Counted from the first letter of the stretch, positions 1-6,242 are shown. The stretch is DNA of 6,303 nt from Bacteroidales bacterium (GCA_016287995.1 JAEEXW010000184.1:1-6303); one strand, 5' to 3'. Notes: generated from the letters alone by a model not told the origin. Made by a program: numbers and translations.

Positions 1-5
1 TCAGT

Positions 6-36
6 AGAGCCGCAATGTTTGCGGCTCTTTTTTTTT
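6..36 (+). terminator. Intrinsic terminator of an upstream gene
   Basis: A 10-bp perfect stem (6-15 pairing with 19-28, core GAGCCGCAA/TTGCGGCTC) closes on a 3-nt loop (TGT) and is followed by an unbroken T run to 36. This is a textbook Rho-independent terminator for a plus-strand gene ending just left of the window. It should insulate the sensor operon from upstream transcription, so the promoter for the sensor is expected between about 40 and 144. The stem is symmetric, but the T tract lies only on the plus side, so it points one way. Confidence 0.92.
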
Positions 37-50
37 ATAAAAAAAATTCC

Positions 51-63
51 GCAAAAATTTTGC
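51..63. repeat. Short palindrome GCAAAAATTTTGC, possible operator
   Basis: A perfect 6-bp inverted repeat (GCAAAA / TTTTGC) with one central base lies between the terminator and the sensor gene. It overlaps the -33 part of the candidate housekeeping promoter at 59-89, where a repressor could bind. It is AT-rich and short, so chance is a real alternative. No second copy was noticed in the window. Confidence 0.3.
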
Positions 64-89
64 AGGTTAAAGTTTTATCACTAATTTTA
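59..89 (+). promoter_or_regulatory. Candidate Bacteroidota housekeeping promoter for the sensor operon
   Basis: TTTG at 59-62, a 19-nt spacer, and TAATTTTA at 82-89 fit the Bacteroidota primary sigma-factor pattern TTTG-N19-20-TAnnTTTG with one mismatch (final A in place of G). Transcription would start around 95-97, giving a leader of about 50 nt. It competes with the better-matched sigma-54-type element at 102-118; both could be used under different conditions. Confidence 0.4.
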
Positions 90-101
90 AACGGCTAAAA
101 A

Positions 102-118
102 AGGCACAAAGATTGCAT
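102..118 (+). promoter_or_regulatory. Sigma-54 (RpoN) type -24/-12 promoter
   Basis: The sequence AGGCACAAAGATTGCAT contains GG at 103-104 and GC at 115-116, exactly ten bases apart as sigma-54 promoters require. It matches the consensus TGGCACG-N4-TTGCW at GGCAC and TTGCA, missing the leading T and the G after CAC. The expected start is near 127-129, leaving a leader of about 17 nt before the ATG at 145. A site of this class would need an AAA+ enhancer-binding activator. No upstream activator site was identified. The match is seen directly; its use is inferred. Confidence 0.6.
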
Positions 119-144
119 AACTTTTTTTAGAAAAAATTGTAGCG

Positions 145-2499
145 ATGAAACTAAAAATTCAAGTAAAATTACTTTTGTATATACTATCTGCTGCGCTTGT
201 AGTTTACATTGTGTCAGCAGGTTATCTTAATTACCATACGACAAAGACCAACACGTCGCTTTTGATAAAAAACATACGCGGCGTGCAACATAACGCTGTC
301 TTGCAAATTCAAAATTCTCTTGACAGAAACATCGGCGCGTTGCGTTCTTTTGCATCGTCAATTTCGGGAACTGACATCTTGTCGGAAAGCGAGCGCATAG
401 AAGTTTACAAAACAGCAGCAAATAATTTTTTGCGCCGTAACACAGATTATGACAACATAAAAATTTCTTGGGAATTAGGAATCATAGATGCTTTGTGGAC
501 AAAGTCTTACGGCCGCAGGGTTTATACTTTTGAACGCGGCGACGGCAGTACACGCTGCATGATTGAAGATTTAGACAAAGACGGCGACGATTTTTCGGGC
601 AGTTATTACAAGGCTAAAATCAACGGGAAAGAGCAGATTACAGGAATTGTCAGCGAAGACCCTGAAAATCCGAGCGTTAAACCTATTTATAAATCTACCG
701 TTTTAATTCCTGTTTTGGACGGCGAGAATAATTTTTGCGCCATGATAAGCGGTGATTTGGAGGTTGAAAATTTTAACACGATGGTAAAAAACGCTGCTGA
801 TTACAGCAATACCGCATCGTTTTTGCTAACAAACACGGGACAATTTGCGGGCGTTTCTACGGCAACAAACGAGAATCTGAAAAACGATTTGATGAAATTT
901 GCGGCAACCTCGTTTTACGAAATAAAAACCAAAGTTGACTCCTCAGGTTTTGCGTTTTTTCATTTGCCCGATTCTTTGGACAACCGTATGATGATTTGCG
1001 CCATGGGACTTGAAAACCAAGTTTTTGATTCAAAATGGTTTTTTGTTTCGGTCTTAAACAGTGATGCAGTTTCGGCTCAAAACACCTCGCAATATACGGC
1101 GATGATTATGATCGTGATTTTGGGATTGATGTTTTTGGGTGTTTTTATATTCTTGACCACCTCTGAAATGGCCAACTTTTTGGGCAAATCTGGCGAATTG
1201 TTGAAACAGTTTTCTTTGGGAAATTTTCAAACGGATTCTCAAATGGAAAGCAGCCGGACAGAAGAACTTGACATTATCGCTAACTCACTTAACGATTTAA
1301 AAGCGGGACTTGACAAGGCTGTTGACTTTGCGGAAGAAATCGGACGCGGCAACCTTGACACGCCTTTTAAACCCTTAAGTGCAAACGATGAACTTGGTTC
1401 TTCGCTTTTGAGCATGAGAGATTCTCTGAAAAAAGCGCGTGTAGAAACCGATGAACGACAAGAACTTGACCGCAAACAAAACTGGATTACAGAAGGTACG
1501 GCAAAGTTCGGCGACATCTTGCGCGAATACAACAACGACATGTTTGACTTCTCTTTCAACATTATAAGCAACCTCGTAAAATATGTCGGCGCAAATCAGG
1601 GCGGACTTTTTGTTATCAACGACGACAACAAGGACGATATTTATTTTGAACTAACGGCAGGATACGCTTATAATATTAGGAAGATTTTGAAAAAGCAGGT
1701 TAAGCCGGGTGTTGGTCTGATAGGCCGTTGCATACTTGAAAACGATAGTATTTACATCAGCAATCTTCCGGAGGATTACATCAACATAACTTCCGGTCTC
1801 GGAGAAAAAAGTCCGCAATATCTTTTGATTGTGCCGTTTAAGTTCAACAACGAGATTTATGCGGTAGCGGAAATTGCCTCTTTCAACGAAATAGAACCTT
1901 ACAAACAGCAGTTTGTCGAAGAGGTCGGCAACAGTATTGCTTCTACGATTGCGACAGTAAAAATCAATATCAGGACAAACAAACTGTTGCAAGAATTAAA
2001 AGTTCAGTCCGAGGAACTTGCTTCTCAGGAGGAAGAAATGAGGCAGAATATGGAAGAAATGAAAGCCACTCAGGAGGATATGACCAAAAAAGTTGACGAA
2101 TATACACAAACAAATGATGTTTTGAGTCAACTGATAATGCTCGCTGAATATACGCCTGAGGGCATAATTACGGACATAAATTACAAAGCCGCCGACTTTT
2201 TCGGGAAACCGCGCAACGAAATCATCAACCTTTCGGAAAAGCCGTATGAAACCCTTATGACAAGCGAAAACACCGAAATTGACGATTTTTGGTTACAAAT
2301 AAGGCTCGGACGCACAAAGTCTGTCAACAAAACCGTAAAAATCAACGAAGGTACTTACACTATAACGGAAACGTATGCTCCCGTTCAAAATTATTACGGC
2401 AAAATTTACAAGGTAATCTGTCTTATAAACATATTGTCAGGCGAAACAGTTATCCGCAGCAAAACAAACGAATCTGACAGCGGCGGAGAGTTTTTTTAA
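145..2499 (+). CDS. Membrane sensor: Cache-like, HAMP, GAF, coiled coil, PAS; no output domain
   Basis: This 784-aa protein has an N-terminal membrane segment (about 9-29) and a second at about 316-338. They enclose a periplasmic region of about 285 residues with a double-Cache look: SGSYYKAKINGKE near 151-163, then STVLIPVLDG near 184-193 and a short strand ending in GDLEVENF near 203-210. Cytoplasmic parts follow in order: HAMP-like helices (about 340-435, including EEIGRGNLDTPF), a GAF domain (about 455-605), a Glu/Gln/Met-rich coiled coil (about 612-650, SEELASQEEEMRQNMEEM), and a PAS domain (about 655-765). The last 20 residues are polar. I see no H-box, kinase ATPase N/G boxes, GGDEF, EAL, PP2C or chemotaxis hairpin motif. 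It presumably senses a small periplasmic ligand plus a cytoplasmic signal and passes this to a partner protein, which is inference. ATG 145 is the start because it directly precedes the membrane segment. There is no clear Shine-Dalgarno. Confidence 0.87.
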   Translation: MKLKIQVKLLLYILSAALVVYIVSAGYLNYHTTKTNTSLLIKNIRGVQHNAVLQIQNSLDRNIGALRSFASSISGTDILSESERIEVYKTAANNFLRRNTDYDNIKISWELGIIDALWTKSYGRRVYTFERGDGSTRCMIEDLDKDGDDFSGSYYKAKINGKEQITGIVSEDPENPSVKPIYKSTVLIPVLDGENNFCAMISGDLEVENFNTMVKNAADYSNTASFLLTNTGQFAGVSTATNENLKNDLMKFAATSFYEIKTKVDSSGFAFFHLPDSLDNRMMICAMGLENQVFDSKWFFVSVLNSDAVSAQNTSQYTAMIMIVILGLMFLGVFIFLTTSEMANFLGKSGELLKQFSLGNFQTDSQMESSRTEELDIIANSLNDLKAGLDKAVDFAEEIGRGNLDTPFKPLSANDELGSSLLSMRDSLKKARVETDERQELDRKQNWITEGTAKFGDILREYNNDMFDFSFNIISNLVKYVGANQGGLFVINDDNKDDIYFELTAGYAYNIRKILKKQVKPGVGLIGRCILENDSIYISNLPEDYINITSGLGEKSPQYLLIVPFKFNNEIYAVAEIASFNEIEPYKQQFVEEVGNSIASTIATVKINIRTNKLLQELKVQSEELASQEEEMRQNMEEMKATQEDMTKKVDEYTQTNDVLSQLIMLAEYTPEGIITDINYKAADFFGKPRNEIINLSEKPYETLMTSENTEIDDFWLQIRLGRTKSVNKTVKINEGTYTITETYAPVQNYYGKIYKVICLINILSGETVIRSKTNESDSGGEFF

Positions 2500-2519
2500 A
2501 AAAAACGTGTTAAAAAGAA

Positions 2520-3062
2520 ATGGATAAAACATTAAAAATTAACAGTTTAGCGGCTGACAACGAAGAAATGTTGCCTATTTGCGACCGCGAAGGAAAAATC
2601 ATCGGCAAAGCCTTACGCAGTATCTGTCATAAGGATAAAACGCTGATTCACCCTGTCGTACATGTGCATATTATAAACAAGGCGGGCGAGGTTTTCCTTC
2701 AAAAACGCAGCAAAAAAAAACTGATTCAGCCCGGCAAATGGGACACTTCCGTTGGAGGACACATAACTTTCGGCGAAGAAATCTCCGAGGCTCTCAAACG
2801 CGAGGCTTGGGAAGAAGCAGGCGTGGTTGACGGAAAGTTTGAGCACATAACGGACTATCTTTGGGAATGTCCCTTGGAGACGGAATTTATTCACGTCTAT
2901 AAATGCCGTTACGAAAACCCCGAAATCATTGCAAAAAACGAAATCGACGAAGGCAGATTTTTCTCGTTTTCAGAGATAGAAAAACATCTCGGCAAAGAGT
3001 TGTTTACGCCAAATTTTGAACACGAATTTTTAAGGATAAGAGATGAACTTCGCGCAAATTAA
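2520..3062 (+). CDS. Nudix hydrolase (YfcD / IPP-isomerase-like subgroup)
   Basis: A 180-aa cytosolic protein. The Nudix box GX5EX7REUXEEXGU is complete: G80, E86, R94-E95, E98-E99, G101-V102, with Ala96 at the usual hydrophobic position. These glutamates bind the divalent metals that drive hydrolysis of a nucleoside diphosphate linked to some group X. The N-terminal layout (CDREGKIIGKALR, then HPVVHVHIIN and VFLQKRS) resembles E. coli YfcD and type 1 IPP isomerase relatives. The isomerase TNTCCSHP-type active-site cysteine is absent, so it is probably a hydrolase; the substrate cannot be told. It starts 20 nt after the sensor stop and ends 20 nt inside the BioB-like gene, consistent with an operon. 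Its leader is A-rich (AAAAAGAA) without a strong Shine-Dalgarno. Confidence 0.92.
   Translation: MDKTLKINSLAADNEEMLPICDREGKIIGKALRSICHKDKTLIHPVVHVHIINKAGEVFLQKRSKKKLIQPGKWDTSVGGHITFGEEISEALKREAWEEAGVVDGKFEHITDYLWECPLETEFIHVYKCRYENPEIIAKNEIDEGRFFSFSEIEKHLGKELFTPNFEHEFLRIRDELRAN
3032..3036 (+). promoter_or_regulatory. Ribosome binding site inside the Nudix gene for the BioB-like start
   Basis: AAGGA lies 6 nt before the ATG at 3043 and within the last codons of the Nudix gene. It supports this start, which makes a 20-nt overlap with the Nudix stop and suggests translational coupling. Confidence 0.55.
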
Positions 3063-4023
3063 AGAACTGAAAGACAAAGTCTTAAACGGTTACAAAATAA
3101 CCAAAGAAGAGGCAATAAGGCTTGCCGAGACAGAGAATTTGGAAACTCTGTATTACAGCGCAAACCAAATTCGCGCAAAATTTTGCGGATCGTATTTTGA
3201 GATGTGGTCGGTTTATCACCAAAATACTGGTCGGTGCGAAAACGACTGCACTTTTTGTCCGATGTCAAGCGTTACGAAAGTAGACTATTATGCAACAAGC
3301 GATCCGACAGGCGTTGAAGGTCAGATAGAATCGATGCGCAGTCTCAAAAATAAAGGCGTGAAGAATTTTGAAATCGACACTACGCATACAGTTCTAAACG
3401 ATGAAGAACTCACCTCGATGATTAAAATGTTGAACACAATAAAAAACAAGGCTAACGTTGAATTATGCGCGTCGTTCGGCAGTTTGAATTATGCGCAGTT
3501 GCAACGCCTACAAAACGAAACAACAATCAAATCTTATCACTGCAACATAGAATCCTCGGAAAATTTTTACCCAAACGTCTGCACAACTATTTCACTTTCT
3601 GACAAATACGAAACCATTAAAAACGCCAAATCACTCGGTTTTTATACTTGCAGCGGCGGCATTATAGGTTTGGGCGAAATGATGGAAGATAGAATAGATA
3701 TGGCATTGAAACTAAGAGATTTGGAAGTAAACGCTATCTCTTTAAACGTTATGCTGCCGTTTCCGGGAACGCCGTTAGAAAAGCAGGCAAGACTTTCTAA
3801 TCAGGAAATTTTGACGACATTTGCCATTTTTAGGTTCATAAATCCAAAAGCGCAACTCCGCTTTGCCCGTGGCCGTTCAATGATAAAAATCATCGAAAAA
3901 GAGGCTTTGCGTGCCGGTATGAACTCTTCAATCGTCGGCGAACTCGTAGTCAACGCCAAAGACGCAGACATCGAAAATGACATTCACCTATTTGAAGATG
4001 AAGGATTTATAATCAGAAAGTAA
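3043..4023 (+). CDS. Radical-SAM enzyme of the biotin synthase (BioB) family, diverged
   Basis: A 326-aa protein that aligns along its length with BioB: the radical-SAM cluster motif CENDCTFC (C65, C69, C72), YTCSGGIIGLGE (201-212), NVMLPFPGTPLE (235-246), LRFARGR (272-278) and a C-terminal BATS-like region. Biotin synthase inserts sulfur into dethiobiotin using a sacrificial auxiliary iron-sulfur cluster. Of the E. coli [2Fe-2S] ligands (C97, C128, C188, R260), C142, C203 and R273 are kept, but the C97 position is Glu110. Extra cysteines occur at C167 (SYHCNIESS) and C180 (NVCTTIS), a pattern I recall from BioB of obligate anaerobes. Other differences from typical BioB are CPMSS where CxQS is usual, ARGR where AGGR is usual, HCNIE where NHNLD is found in E. 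coli, and no LTT motif near residue 302. The neighbours are not biotin genes. It could be an anaerobe-type BioB or a paralogue with another product, so bioB is not assigned firmly. Confidence 0.8.
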   Translation: MNFAQIKELKDKVLNGYKITKEEAIRLAETENLETLYYSANQIRAKFCGSYFEMWSVYHQNTGRCENDCTFCPMSSVTKVDYYATSDPTGVEGQIESMRSLKNKGVKNFEIDTTHTVLNDEELTSMIKMLNTIKNKANVELCASFGSLNYAQLQRLQNETTIKSYHCNIESSENFYPNVCTTISLSDKYETIKNAKSLGFYTCSGGIIGLGEMMEDRIDMALKLRDLEVNAISLNVMLPFPGTPLEKQARLSNQEILTTFAIFRFINPKAQLRFARGRSMIKIIEKEALRAGMNSSIVGELVVNAKDADIENDIHLFEDEGFIIRK

Positions 4024-4029
4024 AGAAAA

Positions 4030-4473
4030 TTACTCCGCCGTAAAAGTATAAACAAGTGTGCTGAACGGCTCAATAATGCCCGTTCTGTGTTTTCCGTAGC
4101 CCTTTTTGTAAGGGACAACCAAAATACCTTCCGATTTTTTTTTGATGTGCTTTACCGCAATTTTCCAACCCTCAATAAAATCGTCTCCGGGATAAATTGT
4201 GCGGATTGTTTCTTTCGGGGCAAAAGTTACGGGGTTTTCCAGCGTCTTGCCAGAATAATTTATTATCAACGAATCGCCGTTTTCGTATTCCTCTTCACCC
4301 TCTGTTGTCAAGTACAGATATATTCCGTCATATTTTACAAAACAAGTATCACCATAATGTTTGAAAAAACTTTCCAAAGCCTCTTCTTCGGCTTGTTTGC
4401 CGTCTTTTTCTTTTGAGCAAGAGAAAAAAACTAATGAAGCCAAAACAATAAATATAATTAAAGTTCTTTTCAT
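4030..4473 (-). CDS. Small lipoprotein with a degenerate FKBP-type domain
   Basis: A 147-aa protein with a lipoprotein signal (MKR, hydrophobic 5-17, FFSC with Cys19) and a charged stretch after the cysteine (SKEKDGKQAEEE). Residues about 64-146 follow the FKBP fold: SLIINYSG (Tyr73, equivalent to FKBP12 Tyr26), FIEGWK (Trp103, equivalent to Trp59), GYGKHRTGII (Tyr126, Ile133-Ile134) and STLVYTF. The FKBP12 Phe36-Asp37 pair has no counterpart, because the segment between residues 74 and 95 is short and altered. Prolyl isomerase activity is therefore doubtful and a chaperone or binding role is possible. It starts 3 nt after the two-domain FKBP stop with no Shine-Dalgarno, so translation is probably coupled. 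It may fall in one of the Bacteroidales FKBP-like families of unknown function; I cannot verify which. Confidence 0.8.
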   Translation of the reverse strand: MKRTLIIFIVLASLVFFSCSKEKDGKQAEEEALESFFKHYGDTCFVKYDGIYLYLTTEGEEEYENGDSLIINYSGKTLENPVTFAPKETIRTIYPGDDFIEGWKIAVKHIKKKSEGILVVPYKKGYGKHRTGIIEPFSTLVYTFTAE

Positions 4474-4476
4474 AAA

Positions 4477-5346
4477 TTATTCAAAATCAATCATTTCAAC
4501 ATCAAAAATCAAAGTTGCAAATTTAGGTATAATACCTTTTCTGCCCTCAGGTCCGTAACCCTGTTTCGAGGGAATTACAAACCGCGCTTTTTCGCCTTTT
4601 TTCATTGTGGAAAGCGCAATTTCAAAACCGGCGACAGTTTTTCCACTACCAAGCAAAAATTTGAAAGGCTCTTGTCTCACAAAAGTATTGTCGAACTCGC
4701 GACCATCAATAAAATAACCTATGTAGTTGATTGTTACCGTTTTGCCAGACGCAGTAAGACTGCCGCGCCCATCTTTTAACACTTGCTTGTATATGCCAGA
4801 ATCAATTTTTGCGGCTTGAATATTTTCCCGTTCAAGATAATCTTTTATAATCAAAAGTTCCTGAGCGTTCATTTTGTCAATCCAGTCGTCAATACCTTTT
4901 TGATATTCCTTACCGTCAATTATATTTTTCATTCTGACGCAGAAAGTTAACTTTTCGTTAGGTAAAATATACTCAGGAACATCAATTTTCCGCGATTTTT
5001 TGAAAAACGTAGCGGCATCTACCTTAAAAACCGCGCTGTCGCCTTTTGACATCAAAAGAATGCCTTCTTCAACAGAGCCGTTAAGAGAATTTTTTTCAGG
5101 GACTTTCATAACAAAATCAGCAGCAACGTCTTTTGACGAAAACAAAAGCGAATCCGCTGAATTATAATACTTTATGTCCAAATTCCAAACATCGCCGGGC
5201 TTGCACTCCGTGATATTTTCAGACTTTTCAACAAAAAGGTATTCAAGACCCGAAGGCATGGTTTCAAAGTTTTTATTAGGCACAGAAGTAGCGCACGACA
5301 AAAACAAAGAAACCGTAGCACAAAAATTAATAAGATTCCTCTTCAT
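4477..5346 (-). CDS. Two-domain FKBP-type peptidyl-prolyl isomerase lipoprotein
   Basis: A 289-aa protein beginning with a lipoprotein signal (FLSC, Cys18), so probably anchored in the outer membrane facing the periplasm. Residues about 48-145 form an FKBP-like domain with weak identity: LFSS replaces the FDSS motif and the Tyr-Gly of the active-site flap is not seen. A helical linker follows (about 148-178). Residues about 184-288 are a classic FKBP: Tyr208, Phe218-Asp219, PFKF (227-230), Val238, Phe241 in place of Trp59, QGYGPEG with Tyr264, GIIP (271-274) and LIFDVEM with Phe281. These correspond to the FKBP12 pocket, so this domain should catalyse prolyl isomerisation of exported proteins. 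The start overlaps the end of panB by 20 nt and has its own Shine-Dalgarno. A homologous single-domain lipoprotein follows 3 nt downstream, and both begin MKR[NT]LI, which suggests duplication. Confidence 0.92.
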   Translation of the reverse strand: MKRNLINFCATVSLFLSCATSVPNKNFETMPSGLEYLFVEKSENITECKPGDVWNLDIKYYNSADSLLFSSKDVAADFVMKVPEKNSLNGSVEEGILLMSKGDSAVFKVDAATFFKKSRKIDVPEYILPNEKLTFCVRMKNIIDGKEYQKGIDDWIDKMNAQELLIIKDYLERENIQAAKIDSGIYKQVLKDGRGSLTASGKTVTINYIGYFIDGREFDNTFVRQEPFKFLLGSGKTVAGFEIALSTMKKGEKARFVIPSKQGYGPEGRKGIIPKFATLIFDVEMIDFE

Positions 5347-6142
5347 TAGGATAACTTCCTGATTTAACGTCTGTTACATAGTTTCCGACTGCCGATTTTA
5401 TAATTGTGGAAAGGTCGGCGTAACGGCGCAAAAACTTCGGCTTAAACTCATCGTTGATGCCAATCATATCCTGAAAAACCAAAATCTGACCGTCGCAGAT
5501 ATTGCCCGCACCTATGCCGATTGTAGGAATCGAAAGCATTTCAGTAACTTTTTTAGCAAGCGAAGCTGGGATTTTTTCCAAAACCACCGAAAAACAGCCT
5601 AACTGCTCAACAAGTTTTGCATTTTCGATAAGGAGTTGAGCCTCAGCGTCTTCCGTAGCTCTCAAAGCGTAACCGCCAAATTTGTTGATTGACTGAGGCG
5701 TAAGACCCAAATGCGCCATAATCGGAATGCCCGCCGAAAGAATGGCTTTGTAAGACTCTTCGATTTCTTTTCCGCCTTCAATCTTAACTGCCTGACAACC
5801 TGTCTCTTTCATAATTCTGACAGCATTTTTCAGTGCCAAATGTGCATCGCCCTGATATGAGCCGAAAGGCATATCAACAACAACCATAGCACGCTTTGCG
5901 GCTTTTACAACACTCTGAGCGAAAAAAATCATTTCGTCAACTGTTATCGGTAGCGTGGTATGGTGTCCGAGCATAACGTTTGCTGCCGAATCACCAACCA
6001 AAATAGCGTCAATGCCCGCTTGGTCTACCAAACGCGCAATGGAATAATCGTAACTCGTTAACATGGCGATTTTTTCGCCATTGTTTTTCATATTCTGAAA
6101 AACCTGTGTCGTAACAACTTTTACTTCTTTATGTACTGACAT
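5327..6142 (-). CDS. panB: 3-methyl-2-oxobutanoate hydroxymethyltransferase (ketopantoate synthesis)
   Basis: A 271-aa cytosolic enzyme, close to the 264 aa of E. coli PanB. It transfers a hydroxymethyl group from 5,10-methylenetetrahydrofolate to 2-oxoisovalerate, the first committed step towards pantothenate and CoA. Family motifs are intact: MLTSYDYSIARL (27-38), LVGDSAANVMLGH (48-60), VVVDMPFGSY (87-96), KIEGG (120-124), MAHLGLTPQS (142-151), VVLEKIP (186-192) and IGIGAG (208-213). Asp51, Asp90 and Glu122 match the metal-binding residues of E. coli PanB (Asp45, Asp84, Glu114), and Glu189 matches the catalytic Glu181. The start at 6142 gives a normal N-terminus and sits just downstream of a TAATTTTG promoter element. 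It leads a probable operon with two FKBP lipoproteins; panC and panD are not in the window. Confidence 0.98.
   Translation of the reverse strand: MSVHKEVKVVTTQVFQNMKNNGEKIAMLTSYDYSIARLVDQAGIDAILVGDSAANVMLGHHTTLPITVDEMIFFAQSVVKAAKRAMVVVDMPFGSYQGDAHLALKNAVRIMKETGCQAVKIEGGKEIEESYKAILSAGIPIMAHLGLTPQSINKFGGYALRATEDAEAQLLIENAKLVEQLGCFSVVLEKIPASLAKKVTEMLSIPTIGIGAGNICDGQILVFQDMIGINDEFKPKFLRRYADLSTIIKSAVGNYVTDVKSGSYPNEEESY
5355..5360 (-). promoter_or_regulatory. Ribosome binding site for the FKBP gene, inside panB
   Basis: On the minus strand AGGAAG lies 8 nt before the ATG at 5346 and within the last panB codons. It supports this start and the 20-nt overlap with panB. Confidence 0.55.
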
Positions 6143-6164
6143 TTTTCGTGAATTTTTAACACTG

Positions 6165-6172
6165 CAAAATTA
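6165..6172 (-). promoter_or_regulatory. Promoter -7 element for panB
   Basis: On the minus strand TAATTTTG (6172 to 6165) matches the Bacteroidota -7 consensus TAnnTTTG exactly. Transcription would begin around 6158-6160, giving a short leader of 16-18 nt before the panB ATG. The -33 region (about 6192-6195, TCTT on the minus strand) matches poorly, so the assignment rests mainly on the -7 box and its position. Confidence 0.6.
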
Positions 6173-6242
6173 CAAAAATTTATACAATAAAAAGACTGGT
6201 AAAAAATATTTTTAACTTTTAACATTTATTTACATAATGGAT

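Noticed and set aside
1239..1571. 110-codon minus-strand open frame inside the sensor gene
   Set aside because: It lies entirely antisense to the HAMP/GAF coding region, has low-complexity Ser-rich composition, and shows no family motif; it is a shadow frame.
1651..1992. 113-codon minus-strand open frame opposite the GAF domain
   Set aside because: No recognisable domain or start signal; the plus strand clearly encodes GAF here.
2520..3062. Type 1 isopentenyl-diphosphate isomerase
   Set aside because: The fold subgroup is similar but the active-site cysteine motif is absent and the Nudix box is complete, so a hydrolase is more likely.
3043..4023. HydE or PylB (other BioB-like radical-SAM enzymes)
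   Set aside because: The CPMSS, CSGGIIGLGE and LRFARGR segments match BioB better, and no hydrogenase-maturation or pyrrolysine genes are nearby.
4063..4085. Inverted repeat GAACGG / CCGTTC as a terminator for the plus-strand operon
   Set aside because: Only a 6-bp stem with an 11-nt loop and no T tract, and it lies inside the FKBP-like coding sequence.
4087..4416. 109-codon plus-strand frame rich in Phe
   Set aside because: Antisense to the FKBP-like lipoprotein, with composition expected from reading the complement of Lys/Glu-rich codons.
3043..5346. Both same-strand overlaps (3043-3062 and 5327-5346) are exactly 20 nt
   Set aside because: The sequences and reading contexts differ; the equal length looks like coincidence.
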